From positions 1 to 58,388 of the forward strand of contig CAZSUN010000015.1 of assembly GCA_964610045.1 (NCBI GenBank): a stretch of DNA of 58,388 nucleotides. Direction: 5' to 3'. The stretch is from JACCYX01 sp964610045 (GTDB taxonomy: Bacteria; Chloroflexota; Chloroflexia; Thermomicrobiales; UBA6265). Position 1 is the first letter of the stretch. Each line of letters starts with the position of its first letter. Positions 17,865 through 25,951 of the stretch are shown here, in pieces. The position numbers and the translations under genes were made by a program. The notes beneath the pieces are model-generated. The model searched no databases. It was not told the origin of the DNA and saw only the letters and a program-made list of their open reading frames with translations.

Positions 17865-17939
17865 AGGGAAGACCATTACCGCGCTGCTTCGTGGTTGAAC
17901 GCCACACGGGTCGATGAGGCGGCGCGGAAGGTCTTCCCT
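17865..17939. repeat. 75-bp palindromic element between convergent genes
   Basis: AGGGAAGACC and GGTCTTCCCT are perfect 10-bp outer arms; inside them CCGCGC pairs with GCGCGG after a small asymmetric bulge. It lies between two genes that point at it, so it could serve as a bidirectional transcript end or be a REP-type repeat. Confidence 0.5.
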
Positions 17940-17964
17940 ACCACTGGGCTGGTGGCCCGATCCG

Positions 17965-18849
17965 TTAGTGGATTCCCGGGTCTGGGAGATGGTGGGAGTC
18001 ATTCCCCGACGGCCCGGCGCCGGTTCCAGGGAGCACGCATTCGACTTCGTGCAGGATGAGGGACTTCACTTCCGGCCACATGGCGGAACCGGACATCGGG
18101 ACGAGGTGGTCGCCGGGAATCTCGTGGTACGCACGCAGGTCGGGGAATCGGTCGATCAGGGAGCGGGTACTGGATGGACTGACCACGGTGTCCCGATGCC
18201 CCTGGATGACCACGACCGGGGCCTTGACCGCCGCGGCATCCCGTTTCGCCAGCGACCCAAACTTTCGCAGTTCGTCGATCACTGGCGCGGCGATGCCAGT
18301 TTCCTCGCGGATGATACGCAGCATCTCCGGTTCGTCGAGGTCGACATCCGGCATGGTGACGCGGAACCAGTCCCGCACCAGGGGATCGTTGAAGTCGAGA
18401 TGAGCGAGCAGCTGGACATCTGGCATCACTCGCCTGGCGAAGGGCAGGAACAGTGCTCGCCGGTCATTGATCCGGGAGAACGGCGCAAGGAGAACCACGA
18501 GGTCCGGCGCGTGGCGCGCCGCCATCTGGATCGCCGCGGCGCCACCCATCGAGTAACCGATCAGGACCGTGCTGCGGTAGCGCCGCCAGAGCGATTCCCA
18601 CTCCTTGAGGACTGTCTCGCGCCAGGCCTGCATCGTCATTGACGAGAGCCGGCCGATATCGCCCCCCATGCCGGGCAAGCCGATGGCATGGCAGTTGGCG
18701 CCCCGCTCGTGGAGGATCTCGGCAAGGGGCCGCATTTCGGCGGGTGTCCCGAGGAACCCGTGAACGAGGGCAACGCCGACGCGCCCGGCATCGTCATCAT
18801 GCTCGAGCGCGAACGGCTGGTAACGAGGTTGCTGGAAGTACTCAATCAT
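17965..18849 (-). CDS. Alpha/beta hydrolase, carboxylesterase-like
   Basis: Predicted 294-residue cytoplasmic serine hydrolase. VALVHGFLGTPAEMRPLAEI near residue 28 supplies the oxyanion turn, GYSMGGAAA near 98 the nucleophile elbow, GHRDTVV the acid, and GDHLV the catalytic histidine. The pattern fits the Est30/monoacylglycerol-lipase-like carboxylesterases. The C-terminal 20 residues are polar and probably disordered. It starts 15 bp after the NYN-domain gene on the same strand, so the two are probably cotranscribed. The ribosome binding site is weak. Confidence 0.87.
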   Translation of the reverse strand: MIEYFQQPRYQPFALEHDDDAGRVGVALVHGFLGTPAEMRPLAEILHERGANCHAIGLPGMGGDIGRLSSMTMQAWRETVLKEWESLWRRYRSTVLIGYSMGGAAAIQMAARHAPDLVVLLAPFSRINDRRALFLPFARRVMPDVQLLAHLDFNDPLVRDWFRVTMPDVDLDEPEMLRIIREETGIAAPVIDELRKFGSLAKRDAAAVKAPVVVIQGHRDTVVSPSSTRSLIDRFPDLRAYHEIPGDHLVPMSGSAMWPEVKSLILHEVECVLPGTGAGPSGNDSHHLPDPGIH

Positions 18850-18864
18850 CGGCGAGACCGGCGA

Positions 18865-19890
18865 TCAGGATCCGTGGCCACCGCTCCGGACATTCGTGCG
18901 GCCACGCCATGCGCCATTCCCGGTTGCGAATCGTCGTTGATACCCATTGGCCTCACGGGAATCGAGCGAAATGTCATCACCCTCCGCCATTGCCACGCCA
19001 ACCGGCGTACTGTCGTCCTCGACCAGGAAATCCCCGTCGACCTCAGCCACGACGTTATCGGAATCCAGGGCATCGTCCTGAGCATCGAGGATATCCGGGA
19101 GTGCCTTCAGCACCAGCGGATGCTCGAAGTTCAGTTCGGTGGTAACCAGTTCCTGGCCCTGGCCATTGATCGTCTGCCGCTTGGTCAGGATGCCCTTGCG
19201 CAGGAACTCCATCACCTTCGCCTCGATGTGCTCGGACGGCAGGGCGTTCCGGTCGAGGAATCGCCAGAGCGTCCGGCTCATGTGGCTCTGGGTGGGTACG
19301 AATCCCTCGTGCAACTGCTGCACGTAGGCATCGATGGCCTGGATCACCGTGATGTCGACATCGGCTGACTGGACGATCTCGATCGGATCATCCTCTCCGG
19401 CAGCTGCGACCAGATCGGGGCTGACCGAACCGGGCACGCCACAGATCACGACACGACGGCCAAGGCGGTTGCGCAGCGTGGTGACCAGCCGGATGAAATC
19501 CTTGTCGCCGGTGAACAGCAGGAAGGTGTGGATATCGGGCCGGACGAGGGCCGTGTTGATGATGTCGACCACCAGGTTGAGGTCGGAGCGTGAGGCGTAC
19601 TTCTCGCGCCCGTGGGAATCGGTGGTGCGCTTCGCGGGGTAGTGCTGGGCTTCGAATCCTGCCACATCGAGCCGGGTGCGGGCCTGTGGCGGATGCTGGT
19701 CGAAATCGGCGTAGGCACGCGCAACCGACATCAAGCCGTACTTGAGCGCCTTGTCACGCCAGGCGATGGGATCGGGCTCGCGCCCGAACGAATTGATCGT
19801 TGAATACCGGATGTTCTCGAAATCGACAAATGCCGCAACTTCCGCCGGTTCTTCCTGCCCGGGCCGCGTGGCCGTAGGGTCAATCACCAT
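18865..19890 (-). CDS. NYN-domain (LabA/DUF88-like) putative ribonuclease
   Basis: The 341-residue product opens with a NYN/PIN-like nuclease domain: AAFVDFENIRYS holds the first acidic pair, SRSDLNLVVDIINTAL a central acid, and FLLFTGDKDFIRLVTTLR the last metal-binding aspartates. RRVVICGVPGSVSPDLVAAA completes the fold. Residues 190-260 (SRTLWRFLDRNALPSEHIEA) look like a small winged-helix segment, as in OST-HTH/LOTUS domains that bind RNA. The tail is acidic then Gly/Arg-rich. Such proteins cleave RNA in metal-dependent fashion; target unknown. GGAGG precedes the ATG at 19890. Confidence 0.8.
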   Translation of the reverse strand: MVIDPTATRPGQEEPAEVAAFVDFENIRYSTINSFGREPDPIAWRDKALKYGLMSVARAYADFDQHPPQARTRLDVAGFEAQHYPAKRTTDSHGREKYASRSDLNLVVDIINTALVRPDIHTFLLFTGDKDFIRLVTTLRNRLGRRVVICGVPGSVSPDLVAAAGEDDPIEIVQSADVDITVIQAIDAYVQQLHEGFVPTQSHMSRTLWRFLDRNALPSEHIEAKVMEFLRKGILTKRQTINGQGQELVTTELNFEHPLVLKALPDILDAQDDALDSDNVVAEVDGDFLVEDDSTPVGVAMAEGDDISLDSREANGYQRRFATGNGAWRGRTNVRSGGHGS

Positions 19891-20004
19891 TCCGTCCTCC
19901 GTACAGATACACGCGCATTACCACGACGCTGAACTTATCGGGTCACATGGCCGCAACGCGTTGCGCGCCCTGACCCATGCCAACCAGCTGTGTACCGACT
20001 ATCG

Positions 20005-20039
20005 GGGATCCGGAACATCAACAAATGGTCCCGGATCCC
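20005..20039. repeat. Hairpin in the leader of the NYN gene
   Basis: GGGATCCGG and CCGGATCCC are perfect 9-bp arms around a 17-base loop. It lies within the 216-bp gap between the ROK and NYN genes, upstream of the NYN start, so on the minus strand it would be part of the 5' leader. Confidence 0.5.
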
Positions 20040-20086
20040 GTTTTCCCTGGCGGGGACGCCAGCAAAACTTCGCTTCACACCCCCCG

Positions 20087-20095
20087 ATTGTACCA
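20087..20095 (-). promoter_or_regulatory. Putative extended -10 promoter for the NYN gene
   Basis: On the minus strand TGGTACAAT combines the TGN extension with TACAAT, 12 bases after the ROK gene stop. Transcription from here gives an unusually long leader of roughly 190 bases that includes the hairpin at 20005-20039. Confidence 0.4.
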
Positions 20096-20106
20096 TTCGG
20101 GATTTC

Positions 20107-21087
20107 TCAGCTTGCGGCGATGACGGCCGCACCGACGATGCCCGAGTTGTCCCCGAGGGCAGCCCGCTTGATCTTGACGGCCTTGCCGGCATTCGGGAAG
20201 GCCTCGCGCCGGGTGACCTGCTCGGCGGTCTCGAAGATGAGATCGACCGATTCGACCACACCGCCGCCGAGGATGATCAGTTCCGGGTTCAGGAAGTTCA
20301 CGATCGACGCCATCGCGTACCCAAGGTAGGTTCCAGCACTCGTCACGATCTGGACCGCCACGTCGTCCTTTGCGTTGACCGCCTTCGCAAGGACGCCGGA
20401 CCGGATCGCCGCTCCGCCCGGGGCGGCGGGGTCGACATCCGGCAGGAGTTCGCTGAGGATCGAGGAATGTCCCCGGCGCATTTCGCCCAACAGGGCCGCC
20501 GTGATCGCGGTGCGGGAGGCATACGCTTCCAGGTGCCCGCGGCCACCGCAGCCGCAGATGCGGCCGTCGACCTCGACCGTGGTGTGGCCGAGTTCACCGG
20601 CGTTGTTGGTGGACCCAGCCACCAGCTCACCGTGCTGGATGATGGCGCCGCCAATGCCGGTACCGACAAAGATGCAGACGAACTGATCCACGCCCTTGCC
20701 GGCGCCGAAGGTCATTTCGCCAACCGCGGCGATCTGGACATCGTTGCGAATCTCGGCGCGCACGCCGTAGCGATCGGTGATGCCTTTAGCCATTGGCAAG
20801 TCGACGACCGACCGGCTCAGGTTCGCGGTTCCGACCAGGAGGCCGTTCTTCGCGTCGACTTGGCCCGCAATGCCAACCCCGATGCCGACGATGTCGTCGA
20901 CCTTGACATCCGCGTCCTTGAGCGCGTCGTCGCAGACGCTGTAGATACGCTTCATCAGCGAATCGCCGTCGTCACCAGCGCTGGTTCGCTTTTTCCCAGT
21001 GCCGATGACCTTACCGGTTTCAACATCGATAACCCCGGCCAGAACCTTCGTACCGCCGAAATCCACTCCGATCGCCAACTTTGCCAT
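20107..21087 (-). CDS. ROK-family sugar kinase (glucokinase-like)
   Basis: Phosphorylates glucose or a related sugar with ATP in the cytoplasm. The 326-residue product starts with the phosphate loop IGVDFGGTKVLAGVID, has VGIGVGIAGQVD, the catalytic NDVQIAAVGE segment (Asn-Asp), FVGTGIGGAII, and the zinc site GELGH...ICGCGGRGHLE. In the zinc site the last cysteine of the CxCGxxGC consensus is histidine, a substitution I believe occurs in other ROK members. No helix-turn-helix is present, so this is an enzyme rather than a repressor. ATG 21087 follows GGGAG. Confidence 0.9.
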   Translation of the reverse strand: MAKLAIGVDFGGTKVLAGVIDVETGKVIGTGKKRTSAGDDGDSLMKRIYSVCDDALKDADVKVDDIVGIGVGIAGQVDAKNGLLVGTANLSRSVVDLPMAKGITDRYGVRAEIRNDVQIAAVGEMTFGAGKGVDQFVCIFVGTGIGGAIIQHGELVAGSTNNAGELGHTTVEVDGRICGCGGRGHLEAYASRTAITAALLGEMRRGHSSILSELLPDVDPAAPGGAAIRSGVLAKAVNAKDDVAVQIVTSAGTYLGYAMASIVNFLNPELIILGGGVVESVDLIFETAEQVTRREAFPNAGKAVKIKRAALGDNSGIVGAAVIAAS

Positions 21088-21165
21088 TGTTGCCCTGCTC
21101 CCATCCCGATGTGATTTCTGAACAGCAGTTCCGGCCAAACACCTGCCTGGTGTGCTGGCGCTACG

Positions 21166-22101
21166 CTAGCCCGTCGTGTGGAAGGCCGTGATGACGTCCG
21201 CAAAGGCAGCGAGCGTGTCCGGCGAGAAGGGATCGAGGCGGATGATGAAGTGACTGAACCCCAGTCCCTCGAGGTCCTTGAGGAAGGCCACCTTCTCGTC
21301 GGTTGATCCTACGAAAACGCCTTTCGGATCGCCGCTGAACCCATCGGCGGCGAAGCCGACACTGACGGTGCGCACCACCGTACCCGGATCGCGTCCAATT
21401 GCCTCACAGGCGGCATCCAGTTTCGCTGCCTTCGCCTTCAGGCCCTCGGTATCCGCGCCCCACCCGGTATTCCAGGCATCGCCGTACCTGGCCAGCAGGC
21501 CAAGCATGCGATCGCCGGTGGAACCGATCAGGATCGGCGTGTCCGGTCCCGAGGCCGCTCGCGGCAGATTCACCGCGTTGTTCGCCTGGCTGTATTTCCC
21601 CTGGAAATCGACCTGGCCGTCCCGGAGCAGGCCGTGGATGATGGTCAGTGCCTCTTCAAAGCGCGTCACCCGGGGTTCGAACGGCAGGCCGAACTGGTCG
21701 TATTCGTTGCGCTGCCAGCCCGCCCCAAGCCCGAGGATGAACCGCCCGCCGCTGATGTCCTGGATCATCTCGGTGGATTTGGCGATCACCCCCGGATTCC
21801 GGTAGGCGGTGCAGGCAACCATCGTCCCAACCGTCACATCCGGAACCACCGCCGCGATCGCCGCGATCAGGGTGAACACGTCCCACGATCCGCGCAGGCC
21901 ATCGTCGGAGGGAAAGCTGAAGTGGTCGGCGAACCAGAGGCTGTCGATCCCGGCCGCGGCGGCATTGCGCGCTACCTCGACCTGATCGGAGAAGTGCGGA
22001 TGGTTCGCTCCGGGCTTCGGCTCGGCGACGGGCACGCCGATACCGAAGGTGGTCGATTGGGTCGAGGAGGGCCAGCGATGGATGTAGGTCGTGTCTGTCA
22101 T
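21166..22101 (-). CDS. LLM-class F420-dependent oxidoreductase (copy D)
   Basis: Luciferase-like TIM-barrel enzyme, predicted to move hydride between F420 and an unknown substrate. The 311-residue product has SLWFADHFSF near residue 55, MVACTAYRNPGVIAKSTEMI, ISGGRFILGLGAGWQRNEYD, and DTPILIGSTGDRMLGLLARYGDAWN, the standard LLM blocks. It is the most downstream and most diverged of four tandem paralogues. GGAGG lies 4 bases before the ATG at 22101. The substrate cannot be told from sequence. Confidence 0.85.
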   Translation of the reverse strand: MTDTTYIHRWPSSTQSTTFGIGVPVAEPKPGANHPHFSDQVEVARNAAAAGIDSLWFADHFSFPSDDGLRGSWDVFTLIAAIAAVVPDVTVGTMVACTAYRNPGVIAKSTEMIQDISGGRFILGLGAGWQRNEYDQFGLPFEPRVTRFEEALTIIHGLLRDGQVDFQGKYSQANNAVNLPRAASGPDTPILIGSTGDRMLGLLARYGDAWNTGWGADTEGLKAKAAKLDAACEAIGRDPGTVVRTVSVGFAADGFSGDPKGVFVGSTDEKVAFLKDLEGLGFSHFIIRLDPFSPDTLAAFADVITAFHTTG

Positions 22102-22149
22102 GCGTCCTCCATGGTGATCGGTGAGTGCAGCGAGGCGCGGTTCGTGCCA

Positions 22150-23097
22150 TTAGCCAGCGTAAACACCAGCGACGACCGGCGCGAGTGCCGCGATCGTCTC
22201 CGGGGTGCTCGGTTCGAGCCGGAGATAGATGTGCTCGATCCCGAGGTCGCCATAGTGCCGCAGTGCAGCGATCTTTTCGTCGTCCGAACCCGAGACGAGG
22301 CCCGGCTTGTCGATCTTCTCATTCGACGCCGAAATCGTGACGCCAGTCGTGCGGATGACGGTTTTCGGGTCGCGGCCGACGGCTGTACAAGCCGCATCGA
22401 CCTTGGCCATTTTCTCGCGAATCGCGTCGTCGTTCGGCCCGCCGCCATTCCAGGCGTCGGCGTATTTCACGAGCGATTCCAGCATGCGATCGCCGGTGGA
22501 GCCGACGAGGATCGGTGTGCCCGGACCGCTGGCAGCCCGCGGCAGGTTGACGGCCTGGTTCGCCTGGAAGTACTTGCCCTGGAAGTCGACGGCACCATCC
22601 CGCAGGAGACCGTGGATGATCTGGATCGCTTCCTCGAACTGGCTCACGCGCGGTTCGTAGCGAAGACCGAACTGATCGTACTCCGGCTTGTGCCAGCCGG
22701 CGCCGAGCCCGAGGATGAAGCGGCCGCCGCTGATGTCCTGGATCATCTCGGTCATCTTGGCGATCACGCCGGGGTTACGGTAGGCCGTGCACGCCACCAT
22801 CGGGCCGAGGTAGACCTCCGGGATGAGGGCGGCGATCGCCGCCATGTGCGTCCAGGCGTCCCAGGCGCCGCGCAGGTCGCCATCCATCGTGAACGAGAAG
22901 TGATCGTCGAACCAGAGCACCTCGAAGCCGGCTCCGGTGGCCGCTTCCGACATGGCGAGTAAATCGGACCATTGGGGCGTGCCGGTGTACAGCGCGCGTT
23001 CGGAATTCGGAATGTTGATGCCAAGACTCAGCGGTTGCTTCAGCGCCGGCCAGCTGCCGAGCGCCTTGACCTGATTTCCGGGAGCAGCCTGTGTCAT
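22150..23097 (-). CDS. LLM-class F420-dependent oxidoreductase (copy A)
   Basis: The 315-residue paralogue shares the LLM blocks (VLWFDDHFSF, VACTAYRNPGVIAKMTEMI, GRFILGLGAGWHKPEYD). Its first 121 codons are reproduced without visible change in the chimeric copy B upstream, while its last two thirds are its own. It is therefore the donor of copy B's N-terminal part. GGAAAGG lies before the ATG at 23097. It sits 68 bp after copy B and 48 bp before copy D, suggesting one transcript. Confidence 0.87.
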   Translation of the reverse strand: MTQAAPGNQVKALGSWPALKQPLSLGINIPNSERALYTGTPQWSDLLAMSEAATGAGFEVLWFDDHFSFTMDGDLRGAWDAWTHMAAIAALIPEVYLGPMVACTAYRNPGVIAKMTEMIQDISGGRFILGLGAGWHKPEYDQFGLRYEPRVSQFEEAIQIIHGLLRDGAVDFQGKYFQANQAVNLPRAASGPGTPILVGSTGDRMLESLVKYADAWNGGGPNDDAIREKMAKVDAACTAVGRDPKTVIRTTGVTISASNEKIDKPGLVSGSDDEKIAALRHYGDLGIEHIYLRLEPSTPETIAALAPVVAGVYAG

Positions 23098-24820
23098 GGG
23101 GAGGACCTTTCCGTGGTGGTACCTGTTTGTCGAGCCTGCCGTCAGGCCCGAATGCGCAAGGCGAGCTACAGGCTCGCGTTGAATGCCGCGACAACCGGCG
23201 CGAATGCGCGCAGGCTTTCGGGTGTGCACGGATCGAGTCCGATGCAGAGATGCCGGAACCCGAGATCGCGAAACTCCTGCAGGAAGGCGACCGTTTCATC
23301 GACCGTGCCGCGGAAAGGATTCGGGCGGCTGCCGGTGTAGCCTTCCCAGGCGATGGCGAGTCCGGCCGTGCGGACGACCGACGCCGGGTCGCGCCCGGCA
23401 GACTCGCAGGCCGCGTCGAGCCTGGCGATCCGTTCGGCCACGCCTTCGGTGCTGCCGAACCAGCCGGTGTTCCAGGCATCGGCGTACTTCGCGAGAAGGC
23501 CAAGCATGCGCTCGCCCGACGAACCGACCATGATCGGTGTCGTTGGTCCGCTGGACGCGCGGGGCAGATTCACGGCCTGGTTGGCCTGCGAGTAGCTGCC
23601 CTGGAAGTCGACCTTGCCGTCCCGGAGCAATCCGCGAATGATCGCCAGGGCTTCCTCGAAGCGTGAGACGCGGGGTTCGTACGGCATCCCGAACTGGTCG
23701 TACTCCGGTTTGTGCCAACCGGCGCCGAGCCCGAGGATGAAACGGCCGCCGCTGACGTCCTGGATCATCTCGGTCATCTTGGCGATCACGCCGGGGTTAC
23801 GGTAGGCCGTGCACGCCACCATCGGGCCGAGGTAGACCTCCGGGATGAGGGCGGCGATCGCCGCCATGTGCGTCCAGGCGTCCCAGGCGCCGCGCAGGTC
23901 GCCATCCATCGTGAACGAGAAGTGATCGTCGAACCAGAGCACCTCGAAGCCGGCTCCGGTGGCCGCTTCCGACATGGCGAGTAAATCGGACCATTGGGGC
24001 GTGCCGGTGTACAGCGCGCGTTCGGAATTCGGAATGTTGATGCCAAGACTCAGCGGTTGCTTCAGCGCCGGCCAGCTGCCGAGCGCCTTGACCTGATTTC
24101 CGGGAGCAGCCTGTGTCATGGGGAGGACCTTTCCGTGGTGGTACCTGTTTGTCGAGCCTGCCGTCAGGCCCGAATGCGCAAGGCGAGCTACAGGCTCGCG
24201 TTGAATGCCGCGACAACCGGCGCGAATGCGCGCAGGCTTTCGGGTGTGCACGGATCGAGTCCGATGCAGAGATGCCGGAACCCGAGATCGCGAAACTCCT
24301 GCAGGAAGGCGACCGTTTCATCGACCGTGCCGCGGAAAGGATTCGGGCGGCTGCCGGTGTAGCCTTCCCAGGCGATGGCGAGTCCGGCCGTGCGGACGAC
24401 CGACGCCGGGTCGCGCCCGGCAGACTCGCAGGCCGCGTCGAGCCTGGCGATCCGTTCGGCCACGCCTTCGGTGCTGCCGAACCAGCCGGTGTTCCAGGCA
24501 TCGGCGTACTTCGCGAGAAGGCCAAGCATGCGCTCGCCCGACGAACCGACCATGATCGGTGTCGTTGGTCCGCTGGACGCGCGGGGCAGATTCACGGCCT
24601 GGTTGGCCTGCGAGTAGCTGCCCTGGAAGTCGACCTTGCCGTCCCGGAGCAATCCGCGAATGATCGCCAGGGCTTCCTCGAAGCGTGAGACGCGGGGTTC
24701 GTACGGCATCCCGAACTGGTCGTACTCCGGTTTGTGCCAACCGGCGCCGAGCCCGAGGATGAAACGGCCGCCGCTGACGTCCTGGATCATCTCGGTCATC
24801 TTGGCGATCACGCCGGGGTT
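22735..24820. repeat. Tandem duplication, period 1,022 bp
   Basis: Positions 22735-23798 and 23757-24820 read the same throughout, 1,064 bp with no mismatch that I could find, and overlap by 42 bp. The first difference below is T at 22734 against C at 23756; the first above is A at 23799 against G at 24821. The duplication creates copy B and repeats the 68-bp intergenic spacer. Confidence 0.93.
23166..24119 (-). CDS. Chimeric LLM-class F420-dependent oxidoreductase (copy B)
   Basis: The 317-residue product is a recombinant of its two neighbours. Residues 1-107 match copy A, residues 122-317 match copy C, and residues 108-121 (NPGVIAKMTEMIQD) are encoded by 42 bases identical in all three. 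The frame is intact and the blocks for the F420 barrel are complete, so it may be active with a new pairing of N-terminal substrate loops and C-terminal barrel. The upstream sequence and ribosome binding site are those of copy A. Confidence 0.87.
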   Translation of the reverse strand: MTQAAPGNQVKALGSWPALKQPLSLGINIPNSERALYTGTPQWSDLLAMSEAATGAGFEVLWFDDHFSFTMDGDLRGAWDAWTHMAAIAALIPEVYLGPMVACTAYRNPGVIAKMTEMIQDVSGGRFILGLGAGWHKPEYDQFGMPYEPRVSRFEEALAIIRGLLRDGKVDFQGSYSQANQAVNLPRASSGPTTPIMVGSSGERMLGLLAKYADAWNTGWFGSTEGVAERIARLDAACESAGRDPASVVRTAGLAIAWEGYTGSRPNPFRGTVDETVAFLQEFRDLGFRHLCIGLDPCTPESLRAFAPVVAAFNASL

Positions 24821-25123
24821 GCGGTAGGCCGTGCAGGCCACCATCGGGCCGATCGTAACATCCGGGACCGCCGCCGCCAGTGCGGCCATCAGGGTCCAGG
24901 CGTCCCAACTCCCCCTGATATCGGTTTCGGAGGTGAACGAGAAGTGATCGGCGACCCAAAGACCGCTGATCCCGATTTCACGGGCTATGGCGCCGAGCTC
25001 AAGGATGTCGCGGTAATGAGGGGTGTCGCCGAACGCGTGCCGCTGCGACACGGGGATCATCAAACCGAGGGTGACCGGGCGATCCAATCCCGGCCAGGTC
25101 CCACCGCCTGCTGTCGTACTCAA
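24188..25123 (-). CDS. LLM-class F420-dependent oxidoreductase (copy C)
   Basis: The 311-residue paralogue at the 5' end of the four-gene tandem. It has GLWVADHFSFTSETDIRGSW, then MVACTAYRNPGVIAKMTEMI and GRFILGLGAGWHKPEYDQFG. Its last 204 codons or so are repeated exactly in copy B. I chose the TTG start at 25123 because AAGGA lies 7 bases upstream and the product then begins like its paralogues; an upstream GTG at 25165 is in frame but has no site. Confidence 0.82.
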   Translation of the reverse strand: MSTTAGGGTWPGLDRPVTLGLMIPVSQRHAFGDTPHYRDILELGAIAREIGISGLWVADHFSFTSETDIRGSWDAWTLMAALAAAVPDVTIGPMVACTAYRNPGVIAKMTEMIQDVSGGRFILGLGAGWHKPEYDQFGMPYEPRVSRFEEALAIIRGLLRDGKVDFQGSYSQANQAVNLPRASSGPTTPIMVGSSGERMLGLLAKYADAWNTGWFGSTEGVAERIARLDAACESAGRDPASVVRTAGLAIAWEGYTGSRPNPFRGTVDETVAFLQEFRDLGFRHLCIGLDPCTPESLRAFAPVVAAFNASL

Positions 25124-25203
25124 TAGATCGTCCTTCCACGCCGGTCGAAATCGACTTCGCCCCACGATTGTACGAGCAACCCGGGCTCAGGGAAGGCCAA
25201 GAC

Positions 25204-25947
25204 CTACTCCAGGCTCATCGAACGCAACCGCAAGGTCGCCAGGGCGAGGCTGATGGCGGCAAGCAACGCGATCGTCAGGTAGATGGTGGTTTCGGCCGAC
25301 ACCTGGTCGAGCCGGATCCGCCGATCGGCCACCATTCGCACGAACAGCGATTCCGTGTAGTGGCGAATGCTGATGGCGCGGATGCCCGGCAGCCATCGCG
25401 AGAGGGCGGATTCCCAGACGAACACGTAGAAGATGCCGACGAGCAGGGCACGCTGGATCATCATGCTCAACAGCATGAACAGCGCCCCGAACCCGACGAT
25501 GGCGACAAGACTGGACACCAACGCTGGCACGAGCATGTCGCGCAAGGCATCCATGTTGCCGAAGGCGAGGATGCCCCACATGACGAGGATGCCGATCCAG
25601 AGCAGGGGAACCAGCATGATGAAGACCGCCAACGCCTTCTCGAGCACGATCCGGGTCCGGCTGATCGGCTTGAGGTAGAGGTACTGCAAGGTGCGGTCCT
25701 CGATCTCGTCGCCGATGGCGGAGGTGGCGAGGATGAGCGTGCCGAGTGGCAGGAGGGTGCCGACGAACATCCCCCGGTAGAGCGTATTCCCGAAGACGTC
25801 ACGCAGTTCGCGGACCGACAGTTCATCCGGCTGGACGCGGGCAATGATCGCCAGCAGCGATGGCAACAGGCCGATGCCAAGCACGACGAAGATCGACTTC
25901 GAGCGCAGGAACTGCCTGATCGTGAGCCAGGTAATGGTCAGGTTCAT
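25204..25947 (-). CDS. ABC-2 type transporter permease
   Basis: The 247-residue integral membrane protein shows six hydrophobic segments, beginning with SIFVVLGIGLLPSLLAIIA. The motif AIGDEIEDRTLQYLYLKPIS near residue 80 is characteristic of ABC-2 permeases of the NatB/CcmB-like group. It starts 4 bases after the ATPase gene's stop and is the last gene of a four-gene operon of two ATPase/permease pairs. The direction is probably export; the substrate is unknown. Confidence 0.88.
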   Translation of the reverse strand: MNLTITWLTIRQFLRSKSIFVVLGIGLLPSLLAIIARVQPDELSVRELRDVFGNTLYRGMFVGTLLPLGTLILATSAIGDEIEDRTLQYLYLKPISRTRIVLEKALAVFIMLVPLLWIGILVMWGILAFGNMDALRDMLVPALVSSLVAIVGFGALFMLLSMMIQRALLVGIFYVFVWESALSRWLPGIRAISIRHYTESLFVRMVADRRIRLDQVSAETTIYLTIALLAAISLALATLRLRSMSLE

Positions 25948-25951
25948 ACCG

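Larger units (their letters stand above)
17628..17964. other. 337-bp gap between convergent genes
   Basis: No gene seen. It holds a fragment of the GATTCC...GGAATGACA repeat family at 17780-17807 and a 75-bp palindromic element at 17865-17939. Confidence 0.6.
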
